Below are positions 18,247 through 25,820 of a stretch of DNA of 64,000 bases, in pieces. The position numbers and the translations under genes are program-made. Source of the DNA: Algoriphagus sp. GTDB taxonomy: Bacteria > Bacteroidota > Bacteroidia > Cytophagales > Cyclobacteriaceae. Each line of letters starts with the position of its first letter. Positions within the stretch are counted from its first letter, which is position 1. Where the stretch lies: NCBI RefSeq assembly GCF_013373065.1, contig NZ_JABXIN010000018.1, positions 80,118 through 144,117 of the forward strand, written 5' to 3'. The notes beneath the pieces were generated by a model. That model was not told where the DNA came from. It saw only the letters and a program-made list of their open reading frames with translations, and did no database searches.

Positions 18247-19737
18247 ATGAAGAAATTAATTAGTAAAATATTCTTACTCGGAGCAATCCTAAGTTTTGGT
18301 TGTGCTGAGGACTATTTGGATACCCTTCCTACGGATGCGGTATCAGAAAACGCAGTCTTTACGACTACACAGAATGCGATGACCGCATTGAATGGAATTC
18401 ACAGATCAATGTTTATCCGATATGATTCTCAAGGTCAACCTGGTGAGGGTGGCGTGATGATTATGCGCGAAGCATTGGGTGATGATTATGTAATGACAGG
18501 AATCGCAAATGGTTGGTTCGTTTCCATTTCGAGATGGCTAAACCATATCAATGAAAACAGTGGCGATGTTCGTTTTGTGTGGAGATTCTATTACAAGATC
18601 ATTGGTAATGCCAACATGATCATTGCAAATATCGACAATGCAGAAGGACCTCAATCTGAACGAGATGAAATCAAAGGTCAAGCTTTGGCTTACCGTGCTT
18701 GGGCTCATTTCAACTTAGTACAATTGTTCGCGCAGCGTTACAATGCAGGTGGAGGAAATAGCCAACTAGGTGTACCTATCGTATTAGAGCCAATCACTGA
18801 AGGTGGTCCTCGAAATACAGTGGAAGAGGTTTACACCCAAGTCAATGCTGATTTGGACGCAGCTATCGCTTTATTGAATGAGAGCAGAAATGCAAAATCT
18901 CATATCAACATCAATGTAGCCAGAGGAATTAAAGCTCGTGTTGCTTTGACCCAAGGTAACTACGCAGTAGCTGCAGCTCAGGCAAAATTGGCTAGAGAGG
19001 GATACGACTTGATGTCTCAAGCTCAGCTCTATGAAGGATTCAACAATGTGGATAACCAAGAGTGGATTTGGGGTAGCCGTCAGATTGACGATCAGCAGAC
19101 CTTCTTCGCTTCTTACTTTGCATATGTTTCTTTGAACTTCAGTTCAACCAATATTCGGGGAAATCCAAAAGCGATCAGCAGCAAATTATACGATATGATC
19201 CCTGATTCTGATTACAGAAAAGGACTTTGGGATCCAAATGCATCTGATCCAGCATTGAGAGATCCATTTATCGATGAGGTGACTTTGAGTTCCTTTGCTA
19301 AGCGTGATTACATGAACCGTAAGTTTGTAGCTCAAGGAAATGCTTCCTCTGTAGGGGATGTGCCTTATATGAGAGCGGCAGAAATGTACTTGGTTGAAGC
19401 AGAAGCTTTGGCTAGATCAGGAAATGACGCGCAGGCAGCTCAAGTTTTGTTTGAGTTTGCTTCTCAGCGTGACCCTGAGTACACTTTGACTTCTAATACC
19501 GGTGAAGCTTTGATCGAAGAGATCATGATTCAGCGTCGAATTGAATTGTGGGGTGAAGGCTTCAGATTCTATGACTTGAAGCGTTTGAACTTGCCTTTGG
19601 ACAGAAACGGTGCTAACCATGTTGCTACCGTTATCAACTCCAAGTTTGATGAGCCTGCAGGCACTAACAACTGGCAGTTCAAGATTCCTATTTCAGAATT
19701 GAACGCCAACGAAAATATGGTTCAAAATCCTTCATAA
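18247..19737 (+). CDS. SusD/RagB-family nutrient-binding outer-membrane lipoprotein
   Basis: A 496-residue surface lipoprotein. The lipobox is LSFGC with Cys19, followed by the SusD start AEDYLDTLPTDAVSENAVF. TPR-like helices occupy about residues 90-260, with IKGQALAYRAWAHFNLVQLF as the most typical block, and the C-terminal part includes EEIMIQRRIELWGEGFRFYD, the SusD C-terminal signature, and ends in the usual IP-x-SELNANENMVQNPS tail. It forms the lid on the SusC barrel encoded 12 bp upstream. The ligand cannot be inferred from sequence. The operon ends at an intrinsic terminator 24 bp after the stop. Confidence 0.96.
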   Translation: MKKLISKIFLLGAILSFGCAEDYLDTLPTDAVSENAVFTTTQNAMTALNGIHRSMFIRYDSQGQPGEGGVMIMREALGDDYVMTGIANGWFVSISRWLNHINENSGDVRFVWRFYYKIIGNANMIIANIDNAEGPQSERDEIKGQALAYRAWAHFNLVQLFAQRYNAGGGNSQLGVPIVLEPITEGGPRNTVEEVYTQVNADLDAAIALLNESRNAKSHININVARGIKARVALTQGNYAVAAAQAKLAREGYDLMSQAQLYEGFNNVDNQEWIWGSRQIDDQQTFFASYFAYVSLNFSSTNIRGNPKAISSKLYDMIPDSDYRKGLWDPNASDPALRDPFIDEVTLSSFAKRDYMNRKFVAQGNASSVGDVPYMRAAEMYLVEAEALARSGNDAQAAQVLFEFASQRDPEYTLTSNTGEALIEEIMIQRRIELWGEGFRFYDLKRLNLPLDRNGANHVATVINSKFDEPAGTNNWQFKIPISELNANENMVQNPS

Positions 19738-19760
19738 GGTTTAGATTGATTTAAATAGAA

Positions 19761-19788
19761 AACCCGATGAATTTCATCGGGTTTTTTT
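19761..19788. terminator. Intrinsic terminator of the SusCD operon
   Basis: aacccgatga and tcatcgggtt pair with a 3-4 nt loop and are followed by seven T. It lies in the gap between the convergent susD-like and DUF6702 genes and its right end touches the DUF6702 stop; the reverse strand ends in a shorter T run. Confidence 0.92.
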
Positions 19789-20284
19789 ATTTCAGACTTA
19801 TTTCATCCCATTCATTTCCCTTTGTCAATAACATACTTCTAGGACTTCTGCTGTTTCCCTCGTAGATATGGATGATGTTTTGTTGGGTAGAAAAATCCTC
19901 CATTAGCACTGAGTTTTTGACTTTGAATTTGCCTGAAAATTGGACGGGCTCGGATTCTAAATAAAACCAAGCTGCATCTTCCTCAACCTCATAACCCAAT
20001 AAGCTCCAGCTTACTTCCTTCCCTTCTATCCAAAATTGAATTTGTTGATGCAGGTATCTATCAATATGTTCTTCCAGTTTTTCAGAATTTTCGGGATTCA
20101 AAAAATCTACTTTTTCATCAAAGGAATTACTTAGGCCAACTTCCAGATCATCCCAAAAGATTTTAGTGGCAACTTCCAATTTTTTTGAATTTGGGTTCTG
20201 TCTGATTTCGGTTAAGGAAATGTAAAAAGGGTGGCTGAAAACCATCCATCCCAGCGTGAGTAAGGACGTGTAAATCTGTAGCAT
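19787..20284 (-). CDS. DUF6702-like periplasmic protein
   Basis: A 165-residue protein with an N-terminal signal-like segment (LQIYTSLLTLGWMVFSHPFY) and a beta-rich body. The HPFYISLTEIRQN start after the signal and the KIFWDDLEVGL region fit the DUF6702 family of Bacteroidota. It is divergent from the HupE/UreJ-like gene with 81 bp between the starts; DUF6702, HupE/UreJ and M1 peptidase genes recur together in this phylum as far as I recall. The function is unknown. A secreted partner of the HupE-like membrane protein is an inference from context. Confidence 0.75.
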   Translation of the reverse strand: MLQIYTSLLTLGWMVFSHPFYISLTEIRQNPNSKKLEVATKIFWDDLEVGLSNSFDEKVDFLNPENSEKLEEHIDRYLHQQIQFWIEGKEVSWSLLGYEVEEDAAWFYLESEPVQFSGKFKVKNSVLMEDFSTQQNIIHIYEGNSRSPRSMLLTKGNEWDEISLK

Positions 20285-20365
20285 TTGGAAGATTTGAGGT
20301 ACTATTTGTGCGAATAAACCTGTATTATTGCCGCAATTTACTTCAATTGAGGTATTTATTTACTT

Positions 20366-20947
20366 ATGAATTCATTTGAGCTTTATTTCCGAATCGGAAT
20401 TCAGCATATTCTAGATATACAGGGTTACGATCACATTTTATTTGTGTTGGCATTGTGTGCCCTTTACATTCCACGGGATTGGCGCAAGATTGTGATTTTG
20501 GTGACTGCCTTTACCATTGGCCATTCCTTAACTTTGGCATTGGCTACCTTCAAAGTGATTCAGGTTCGCTCTGATATAATTGAATTTTTGATTCCGGTAA
20601 CCATTGCAATTACAGCCTTCTTTACCATTTTAAAACCCAAGCCATCCGCTGGTAAAAATATCCAGCTTAATTATTTGTTAGCATTGTTCTTTGGATTGAT
20701 TCATGGACTTGGCTTTTCAAATTATTTGAGAGAATTGCTTGGGAAAGAAGCCGTCATCTGGAAACCTTTATTGGCATTTAATGTTGGTCTGGAAGTGGGA
20801 CAATTGGTCATTGTTGCAATCTTTCTGACAGTCACCGGAATCCTGGTGGGGATTGCAGGTGTAAACCGTCGGGACTGGACCTTGGTCATTGCATCCAGTG
20901 TTTTCGGAATTGCCTTGAGTTTAATGTTGGATACAAAATTTTGGTAA
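20366..20947 (+). CDS. HupE/UreJ-family membrane protein
   Basis: A 193-residue protein with six hydrophobic helices. It matches the HupE/UreJ_2 type: an N-terminal GYDHILFVLALCALYIPRDW, the AFTIGHSLTLALA helix, and FGLIHGLGFSNYLREL at about residues 111-126. Histidines in the DH, GHS and HG motifs line the membrane part and could bind metal. Proteobacterial HupE and UreJ members are linked to nickel uptake, but no urease or hydrogenase genes are visible here, so that role should not be carried over. The M1 peptidase gene starts 7 bp after the stop, so the two are almost certainly co-transcribed. Confidence 0.85.
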   Translation: MNSFELYFRIGIQHILDIQGYDHILFVLALCALYIPRDWRKIVILVTAFTIGHSLTLALATFKVIQVRSDIIEFLIPVTIAITAFFTILKPKPSAGKNIQLNYLLALFFGLIHGLGFSNYLRELLGKEAVIWKPLLAFNVGLEVGQLVIVAIFLTVTGILVGIAGVNRRDWTLVIASSVFGIALSLMLDTKFW

Positions 20948-20954
20948 TAAATAA

Positions 20955-23300
20955 ATGATTATGAGAAAAATAGGATTAGCGCTCTTAGTCTTGACTTTCG
21001 TTTCAGTAGAAGCTTGGGCCCAGGCTCGCAGATCGGAGCAAAACCATGCCGAACGTTTCGAGCAGTTGGGCACGATGTTGCGTTCTCCAAATGTCTACCG
21101 CACCGCATCCGGTGCTCCTGGACATATGTATTGGCAGCAGCAGGCCAATTATGTAATCGATGTGGAATTGAATGATGACAATCAATCGATCAAAGGCTCT
21201 GAGACCGTCACTTACATCAACAACTCTCCGGATGTCTTGACTTATCTATGGGTACAGTTGGAAGAAAATCAGCGAGGTCCTGAATCAGATGCACCTAAAG
21301 TAGCTGAAAGTTCCATCAATTCCCGGATGACATTGAGAACCCTGGAGGGCATTCTTTGGGAAAATGAGGAATTCGGATATAAGGTGTTGAATGTAAAGGA
21401 CACTGATGGAAATCCCCTTCCCGTTGCCGTTAACAAAACCATGATGCGTATTGACCTTCCTCAGCCATTGAAGGCAGGCGAGAGCTTCAGTTTCTCTGTA
21501 GATTGGTCTTTTAATATTACTGATCGGATGAGTTATATCTCTGGCCGTCCAGGCTATGAGTATTTCCCAGAGGATGGTAACTACCTATACACCATGGCCG
21601 AGTGGTTCCCGCGAATGGCAGTTTATTCCGATTTCGAAGGTTGGCAAAATAAGCAGTTCTTCGGAAGAGGGGAATTTGCGTTGACCTTTGGAAATTATGA
21701 AGTGCGTATCACGGTGCCGGCTGATCATATGGTAGGTGCTACTGGTGTGCTGCAAAATCCGGAAGAAGTACTTTCTGCCACTGAATTGGAGCGATGGAAT
21801 AGAGCAAAGCAGTCTTATGACAATCCAGTCATAATCCGTACGCAAGCAGAAGCGGAGAAATTGGAAAAAGGAAAATCAAAGGAAAAGAAAACATGGATTT
21901 TCAAAGCTGAAAACGTTCGTGATTTTGCCTGGACTTCTTCCCGCAAATTCATCTGGGATGCTATGGCAGTGAAGCAAGGTGGAAAAGATGTGATGGCTAT
22001 GTCTTACTACGCGAAGGAAGCTAATCCACTTTGGGAGCAGTACTCTACAAGAGTTGTAGCTCACACGATCAAGTCCTACTCTGCACATACTTTTGATTAC
22101 CCATATCCAACTGCCATTTCCGTGGAGGCAAGCAACGGGATGGAGTATCCGATGATTTGTTTCAACTACGGTCGTCCGGATAAGGATGGCACCTATTCTG
22201 AAGCAGTGAAATACGGGATGATTTCCGTAATCATCCATGAGGTCGGACACAACTTCTTCCCAATGATCGTCAATTCCGACGAGCGTCAGTGGACGTGGAT
22301 GGATGAGGGCTTGAATACCTTTATGCAGTTTATGGCTGAGCAAGAGTGGGATCGAAATTATCCTTCCCGTCGTGGTCCGGCTCACAAAATTGTACCTTAC
22401 ATGAGAAGTGAGAAGCATCTATTGGAGCCGATCATGACCAACTCTGAGAATATCATCCAATTTGGTCCAAACGCCTATGCGAAACCAGCAACTGCATTGA
22501 ATATCCTTCGGGAAACTGTGATGGGCCGTGAACTCTTTGATTTTGCTTTCAAAGAGTATGCAAGACGATGGATGTTTAAGCACCCGACTCCAGAGGATTT
22601 GTTCCGAACTTTAGAAGATGCGTCAGCGGTAGATTTGGATTGGTTCTGGAGAGGATGGTTCTTCGGTACTGAACCTGTGGATATTGCTATTCAGGATGTC
22701 AAGTGGTTTAAACTGGATAACCGCACTCCAGCTGAGAAGAAAGCTGCTGATAAGGCAGAATTTGAGCGGGAAGAAACATATATCACCAAAGAATTTAACC
22801 GAACTGATGTTCCTGAGACAGTAGTGGAAGGAAATCCAGCTACTCGTGATTTCTATAACAGTTACGATCGATTTGAAATTACACCTGAAGATGAGGAGGC
22901 ATACAAGCGATTTATGGCAAGCCTTTCTCCAAAAGAGAAGGAGTTGTTGAACTCAGATATGAACTTCTACGAGCTCACCTTCGAAAATGTGGGTGGCTTA
23001 GTGATGCCTTTGATCATTGAATTTCAGTATGCCGATGGTACTTCAGAAATCGAGCGTATTCCTGCTGAAATTTGGAAACTGAATGAGACGGAAGTGACCA
23101 AGGTATTTGCCAAGAAAAAAGAAGTGGTACAGTTTGTACTCGATCCGTATCGTGAGACTGCTGACATTGATGAGAGCAGCAACTATTGGCCGAGACAATA
23201 TCAGCCATCCCGTTTTGAGCTTTTCAAAGGCAGAGGTGGTGCACGAGGGGCTTCTTTCGGTGATAATCCGATGAAGCGAGCTCAGAATAAGAAAAAGTAA
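20955..23300 (+). CDS. Secreted M1-family zinc metallopeptidase
   Basis: A 781-residue exported peptidase with a signal peptide (residues 1-22, ending VEAWAQ). The zinc site is intact: His428-Glu429-x2-His432 in IIHEVGHNFF and Glu451 in WMDEGLNTF, exactly 18 residues later as expected for the gluzincin class. The exopeptidase motif GAMEN is replaced by NGMEY, so aminopeptidase specificity is uncertain. The N-terminal domain is a beta-saddle (VIDVELNDDNQSIKGSETVTY) and the C-terminal 200 residues are charged. It is encoded 7 bp after the HupE-like gene, a pairing that suggests a joint envelope function. An intrinsic terminator follows. Confidence 0.92.
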   Translation: MIMRKIGLALLVLTFVSVEAWAQARRSEQNHAERFEQLGTMLRSPNVYRTASGAPGHMYWQQQANYVIDVELNDDNQSIKGSETVTYINNSPDVLTYLWVQLEENQRGPESDAPKVAESSINSRMTLRTLEGILWENEEFGYKVLNVKDTDGNPLPVAVNKTMMRIDLPQPLKAGESFSFSVDWSFNITDRMSYISGRPGYEYFPEDGNYLYTMAEWFPRMAVYSDFEGWQNKQFFGRGEFALTFGNYEVRITVPADHMVGATGVLQNPEEVLSATELERWNRAKQSYDNPVIIRTQAEAEKLEKGKSKEKKTWIFKAENVRDFAWTSSRKFIWDAMAVKQGGKDVMAMSYYAKEANPLWEQYSTRVVAHTIKSYSAHTFDYPYPTAISVEASNGMEYPMICFNYGRPDKDGTYSEAVKYGMISVIIHEVGHNFFPMIVNSDERQWTWMDEGLNTFMQFMAEQEWDRNYPSRRGPAHKIVPYMRSEKHLLEPIMTNSENIIQFGPNAYAKPATALNILRETVMGRELFDFAFKEYARRWMFKHPTPEDLFRTLEDASAVDLDWFWRGWFFGTEPVDIAIQDVKWFKLDNRTPAEKKAADKAEFEREETYITKEFNRTDVPETVVEGNPATRDFYNSYDRFEITPEDEEAYKRFMASLSPKEKELLNSDMNFYELTFENVGGLVMPLIIEFQYADGTSEIERIPAEIWKLNETEVTKVFAKKKEVVQFVLDPYRETADIDESSNYWPRQYQPSRFELFKGRGGARGASFGDNPMKRAQNKKK

Positions 23301-23320
23301 GCGATTCACGCTATAAAGTA

Positions 23321-23360
23321 AAACCCTCCAAAGACTTAATCCCTTTGGAGGGTTTCTTTT
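23321..23360. terminator. Intrinsic terminator between the M1 peptidase and amidohydrolase genes
   Basis: A 13-bp arm aaaccctccaaag pairs with ctttggagggttt; a T-rich tract follows on + and a TTTTACTTT tract on the reverse strand. The right arm lies inside the last codons of the convergent amidohydrolase gene. Confidence 0.9.
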
Positions 23361-24463
23361 TGTATTATTCTTTCAAAAATTCTCACCCCTGTTTCAATCA
23401 ATTCATCCGGGAAATCATAGGTCGGTTCGTGGAGCTGCGGGCAGCTTTCTCCAGCTCCCAAACCAAAGAGGTAGGAAGGGCAAGTCTGACTAAATAAACC
23501 AAAATCTTCAGACCATCGGAAGGGTTCGGTATTTTCTATCACTGCCAGGTTAAAGTCTTCGAATGCTTGTTGAGCCAGGTTTGCAGCATCTGGATTGTTT
23601 TTGGAAACGGCAAAGCTTTCTAGAAATTCAATCTCGAGTTGGAGCTGATCAACTGCAGCAAGTTCTTTTGCTTTTTCTTCTACTTTTTGAATCAGTAACT
23701 CTAGGTTTTTCTGATCAAAAGCCCGCAACGTCAAGCTCAGACTTCCCTTTCCAGCACTGGTTCCGAAAGCCAAACTTCCCAATTGGATATGAATGACGGT
23801 TGCCAAAGTAAAACCGGGAATAGAATTTCGGATTTGTGGCAATGCCAAAATCAATTTAGAAATGGTCTCCGCAGGATTATTTCCGTCTTCGGGATGAGCT
23901 GCGTGGGATGTTTTGCCAAAGAAGTTTAACTTCATTCCCGTACTTCCGGCAGCAAATGTGCCTTTGCGAGTAATGATCTGATGGAGCGGATAGCCCGGTA
24001 AGTTGTGTAGTGCAAAGGCAAAATCAGGTCGGATTTCTTCGAAGCGGGAATCCTCCAAAACGGCTTTAGCTCCTTGACCGGTTTCTTCAGCTGGTTGAAA
24101 TAATAAAACTACCTCTCCGAATTCCGGTCGCTTTTTGGAAAGTTTTTCACCTAATCCGCAAATGATCGCCATATGTCCATCATGTCCGCAAAGGTGCCCT
24201 TTTCCTAGGATTGAGCTCTTGTAACTTGGCTTTCCTTTTTCCTCAATTGGTAGCGCATCCAATTCGCAGCGGAAAAGCAGGCGTTTCCCTGGATTTTTTC
24301 CTTTGAAAATAAATGCTAAACCTGTTCCTCCCAATTTTTCTAGTATTTCATCCGGTTTCAAAGGCTTGAAAAAATCCAGAATTCGCTGGGCAGTTTGATG
24401 CTCTTCCCCGGCAATTTCTGGATACTGATGAAGGGTATGTCGAAGTTGAATGAGTGGGTTCAT
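23336..24463 (-). CDS. M20-family amidohydrolase (N-acyl amino acid hydrolase type)
   Basis: A 375-residue metal-dependent amidohydrolase of the M20D type (hippuricase, IAA-amino acid hydrolase and related). Seen: RHTLHQYPEIAGEEHQTAQ at the N-terminus, the metal motif LCGHDGHMAIICGLGEKL near residue 91-108, FQPAEETGQGAKAVLED with the catalytic/metal Glu-Glu pair (about 128-145), ALHNLPGYPLHQI, and the AAHPEDGNNPAE dimerisation-domain motif. No signal peptide is present, so it is cytoplasmic. Such enzymes free amino acids from N-acyl or peptide conjugates. The substrate is unknown. It stands alone, convergent with the M1 peptidase. Confidence 0.9.
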   Translation of the reverse strand: MNPLIQLRHTLHQYPEIAGEEHQTAQRILDFFKPLKPDEILEKLGGTGLAFIFKGKNPGKRLLFRCELDALPIEEKGKPSYKSSILGKGHLCGHDGHMAIICGLGEKLSKKRPEFGEVVLLFQPAEETGQGAKAVLEDSRFEEIRPDFAFALHNLPGYPLHQIITRKGTFAAGSTGMKLNFFGKTSHAAHPEDGNNPAETISKLILALPQIRNSIPGFTLATVIHIQLGSLAFGTSAGKGSLSLTLRAFDQKNLELLIQKVEEKAKELAAVDQLQLEIEFLESFAVSKNNPDAANLAQQAFEDFNLAVIENTEPFRWSEDFGLFSQTCPSYLFGLGAGESCPQLHEPTYDFPDELIETGVRIFERIIQKETLQRD

Positions 24464-24537
24464 GATGTTAATGTGGGACTTCCCGAATTACTTTGCAAAT
24501 CATTTGATTGGTTTATAAGTCTTTTGAACCGGATAGC

Positions 24538-24610
24538 AACATAGAGCACATAGCAAAGGAGATAGAATCCCTTCACTTAGAGGATATAAATTTCTATGTG
24601 ACTATGTGTT
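24538..24610. repeat. Palindromic intergenic element with 16-17 bp arms
   Basis: The left arm aacatagagcacatag (24538-24553) is the near-perfect reverse complement of ctatgtgactatgtgtt (24594-24610), with one mismatch, separated by about 40 bp that includes cttcacttagag. It lies in a gene-free gap. The sequence resembles decayed dispersed palindromic elements of Bacteroidota intergenic DNA; no transposase is present. Confidence 0.6.
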
Positions 24611-24723
24611 TTAAAATATTTCAAGTAATTCTAGGTTTACTTTTTTTGGGAAAGGATGATAAAAATTCTGGTTGAATTCTGAATAAAGAAAAGGTTTGGA
24701 ATTATTTTTGATTTCTTCGAAAA

Positions 24724-24751
24724 CCATTAACCATTAACCATTAACCATTAA
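24724..24751 (+). repeat. Four perfect tandem copies of CCATTAA
   Basis: Four exact 7-bp units (24724-24751) are followed by a degenerate CCCTAA unit (24752-24757). The array ends 5 bp before the ATG of the 58-codon gene at 24763, so it occupies the leader where ribosome binding would occur. Confidence 0.95.
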
Positions 24752-24762
24752 CCCTAACTTTT

Positions 24763-24939
24763 ATGAGCGAAGTACAAAAGCAAGAACTCGAGGCACAAAT
24801 CGCCGATCTGAAAAGTCAATTGACTGGTGACATGTTTGCTGACATGGAACTGCGGGATCAAATCCACAATCTGGAAATGAAACTAAAGGGTGTGAAGCCT
24901 ATGGATTCCAGCATTGATTGTATTGGTTGCGGAAGCTAA
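24763..24939 (+). CDS. 58-residue acidic helical protein with a C-terminal Cys-x2-Cys motif
   Basis: A short gene: ATG at 24763, TAA at 24937-24939. The protein begins MSEVQKQELEAQIADLKSQL, is predicted to be two amphipathic helices (coiled-coil-like E/K/L/Q pattern), and ends MDSSIDCIGCGS with Cys53 and Cys56. The tail could bind a metal or an iron-sulphur cluster or form a redox pair. Codon use looks coding, there are no internal stops, and it starts 5 bp after the tandem repeat. The pseudouridine synthase gene begins 6 bp after the stop, indicating one transcript. I do not recognise a named family, but the sequence reads as a genuine conserved small protein. Confidence 0.75.
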   Translation: MSEVQKQELEAQIADLKSQLTGDMFADMELRDQIHNLEMKLKGVKPMDSSIDCIGCGS

Positions 24940-24945
24940 TTAAGG

Positions 24946-25542
24946 TTGGCACGTTATTTCATTATTTACAAACCCTTTGGGGTTTTGAGTCAATTTAGTG
25001 GAGAGGGGCAGACGCTTGCCTCTCTTTTTCATTTCCCCAAAACAGTCTATCCTGTAGGACGTCTGGATAAGGATAGTGAAGGCTTGCTCATCATTACGGA
25101 TGATAAGCAACTCAATCATCACTTGTTGAATCCGCGTTTTGGACATCAGCGAACTTATCTTGCACAAGTCGAAGGAATTCCCGACCAAGAGGCCTTGAGG
25201 CAATTAGAGAAAGGTGTTGATATCAATGTGGATGGGAAAATTTATCGAACCAAACACGCTGTTGCAAAAATACCTGAACAAGTTCCCGATTTACCGGAGA
25301 GGAATCCCCCAATTCGATATCGGAAAAATGTTCCGGACACCTGGATTTCCCTCACTTTAATTGAAGGGAAAAATAGGCAGGTTCGAAAAATGACTGCAGC
25401 TGTGGGACATCCTACTTTGCGCTTGGTTCGGTGGTCTGTTGAAAAATTAACCATTCAGGGATTTCAAGTTGGGGAAGTTCGGGAAATGGAAAAAGAGGAA
25501 ATATACCGGGCCTTGGGATTGAGTGGTTTCCGGAGAAAATAA
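24946..25542 (+). CDS. rluE: RluE-like 23S rRNA pseudouridine synthase
   Basis: A 198-residue RsuA/RluE-family pseudouridine synthase without an S4 domain, as in RluE, which isomerises a uridine in 23S rRNA. Seen: RYFIIYKPFGVLSQFSG at the N-terminus, the catalytic block YPVGRLDKDSEGLLIITDD with Asp in GRLD (about residue 42), HQRTYLAQVEG, and the GKNRQVRKMTAAVGHPTLRLV motif (about 142-162). The start is a TTG, six bases after the stop of the small cysteine protein; family similarity begins at residue 3. The length is normal. Assignment to RluE rather than another short RsuA-type enzyme is likely but not certain. Confidence 0.85.
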   Translation: MARYFIIYKPFGVLSQFSGEGQTLASLFHFPKTVYPVGRLDKDSEGLLIITDDKQLNHHLLNPRFGHQRTYLAQVEGIPDQEALRQLEKGVDINVDGKIYRTKHAVAKIPEQVPDLPERNPPIRYRKNVPDTWISLTLIEGKNRQVRKMTAAVGHPTLRLVRWSVEKLTIQGFQVGEVREMEKEEIYRALGLSGFRRK

Positions 25543-25553
25543 GAGGAGTTTTT

Positions 25554-25698
25554 GCTCGCCAAGACGTAGCTGCGCAACGATTTTTTCTCCCGCAAAGCAA
25601 AGAACACGCAAAGGCTGGAGTTAAAAAATCCTTTTCTGATGAGCCATTTCAATCACAACACCCTTTGCTCCTTCGCGCCGTTGCGTCTTTGCGAGAGA
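25554..25698. repeat. Imperfect palindromic CGCAAAG-type intergenic element
   Basis: The left half carries cgccaagacg...gcgcaacg and cgcaaagcaaagaacacgcaaagg (25554-25614). The right half carries ccctttgctccttcgcgccg and ttgcgtctttgcgag (25661-25696), which is roughly its reverse complement. It lies between the pseudouridine synthase and MoxR genes and has no coding potential. The CGCAAAGACGCAAAG-like wording is familiar from dispersed repeats of Bacteroidota genomes. Confidence 0.6.
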
Positions 25699-25820
25699 TG
25701 TTCCCTCTTAAAAATTCCTAAAAATCCGTTTGCCCCAAGGCAATACCGCTCCAATGAATTAAGATTGCGCTTGGGACAAATAGTTCTATTTTTACACGAT
25801 TCATAGAAAAAGTTAGGCAA

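Noticed and set aside
24464..24762. tRNA or other structural RNA in the gap at 24.5-24.7 kb
   Set aside because: The palindrome and repeat explain the structure; no cloverleaf, CCA or conserved T-loop was found.
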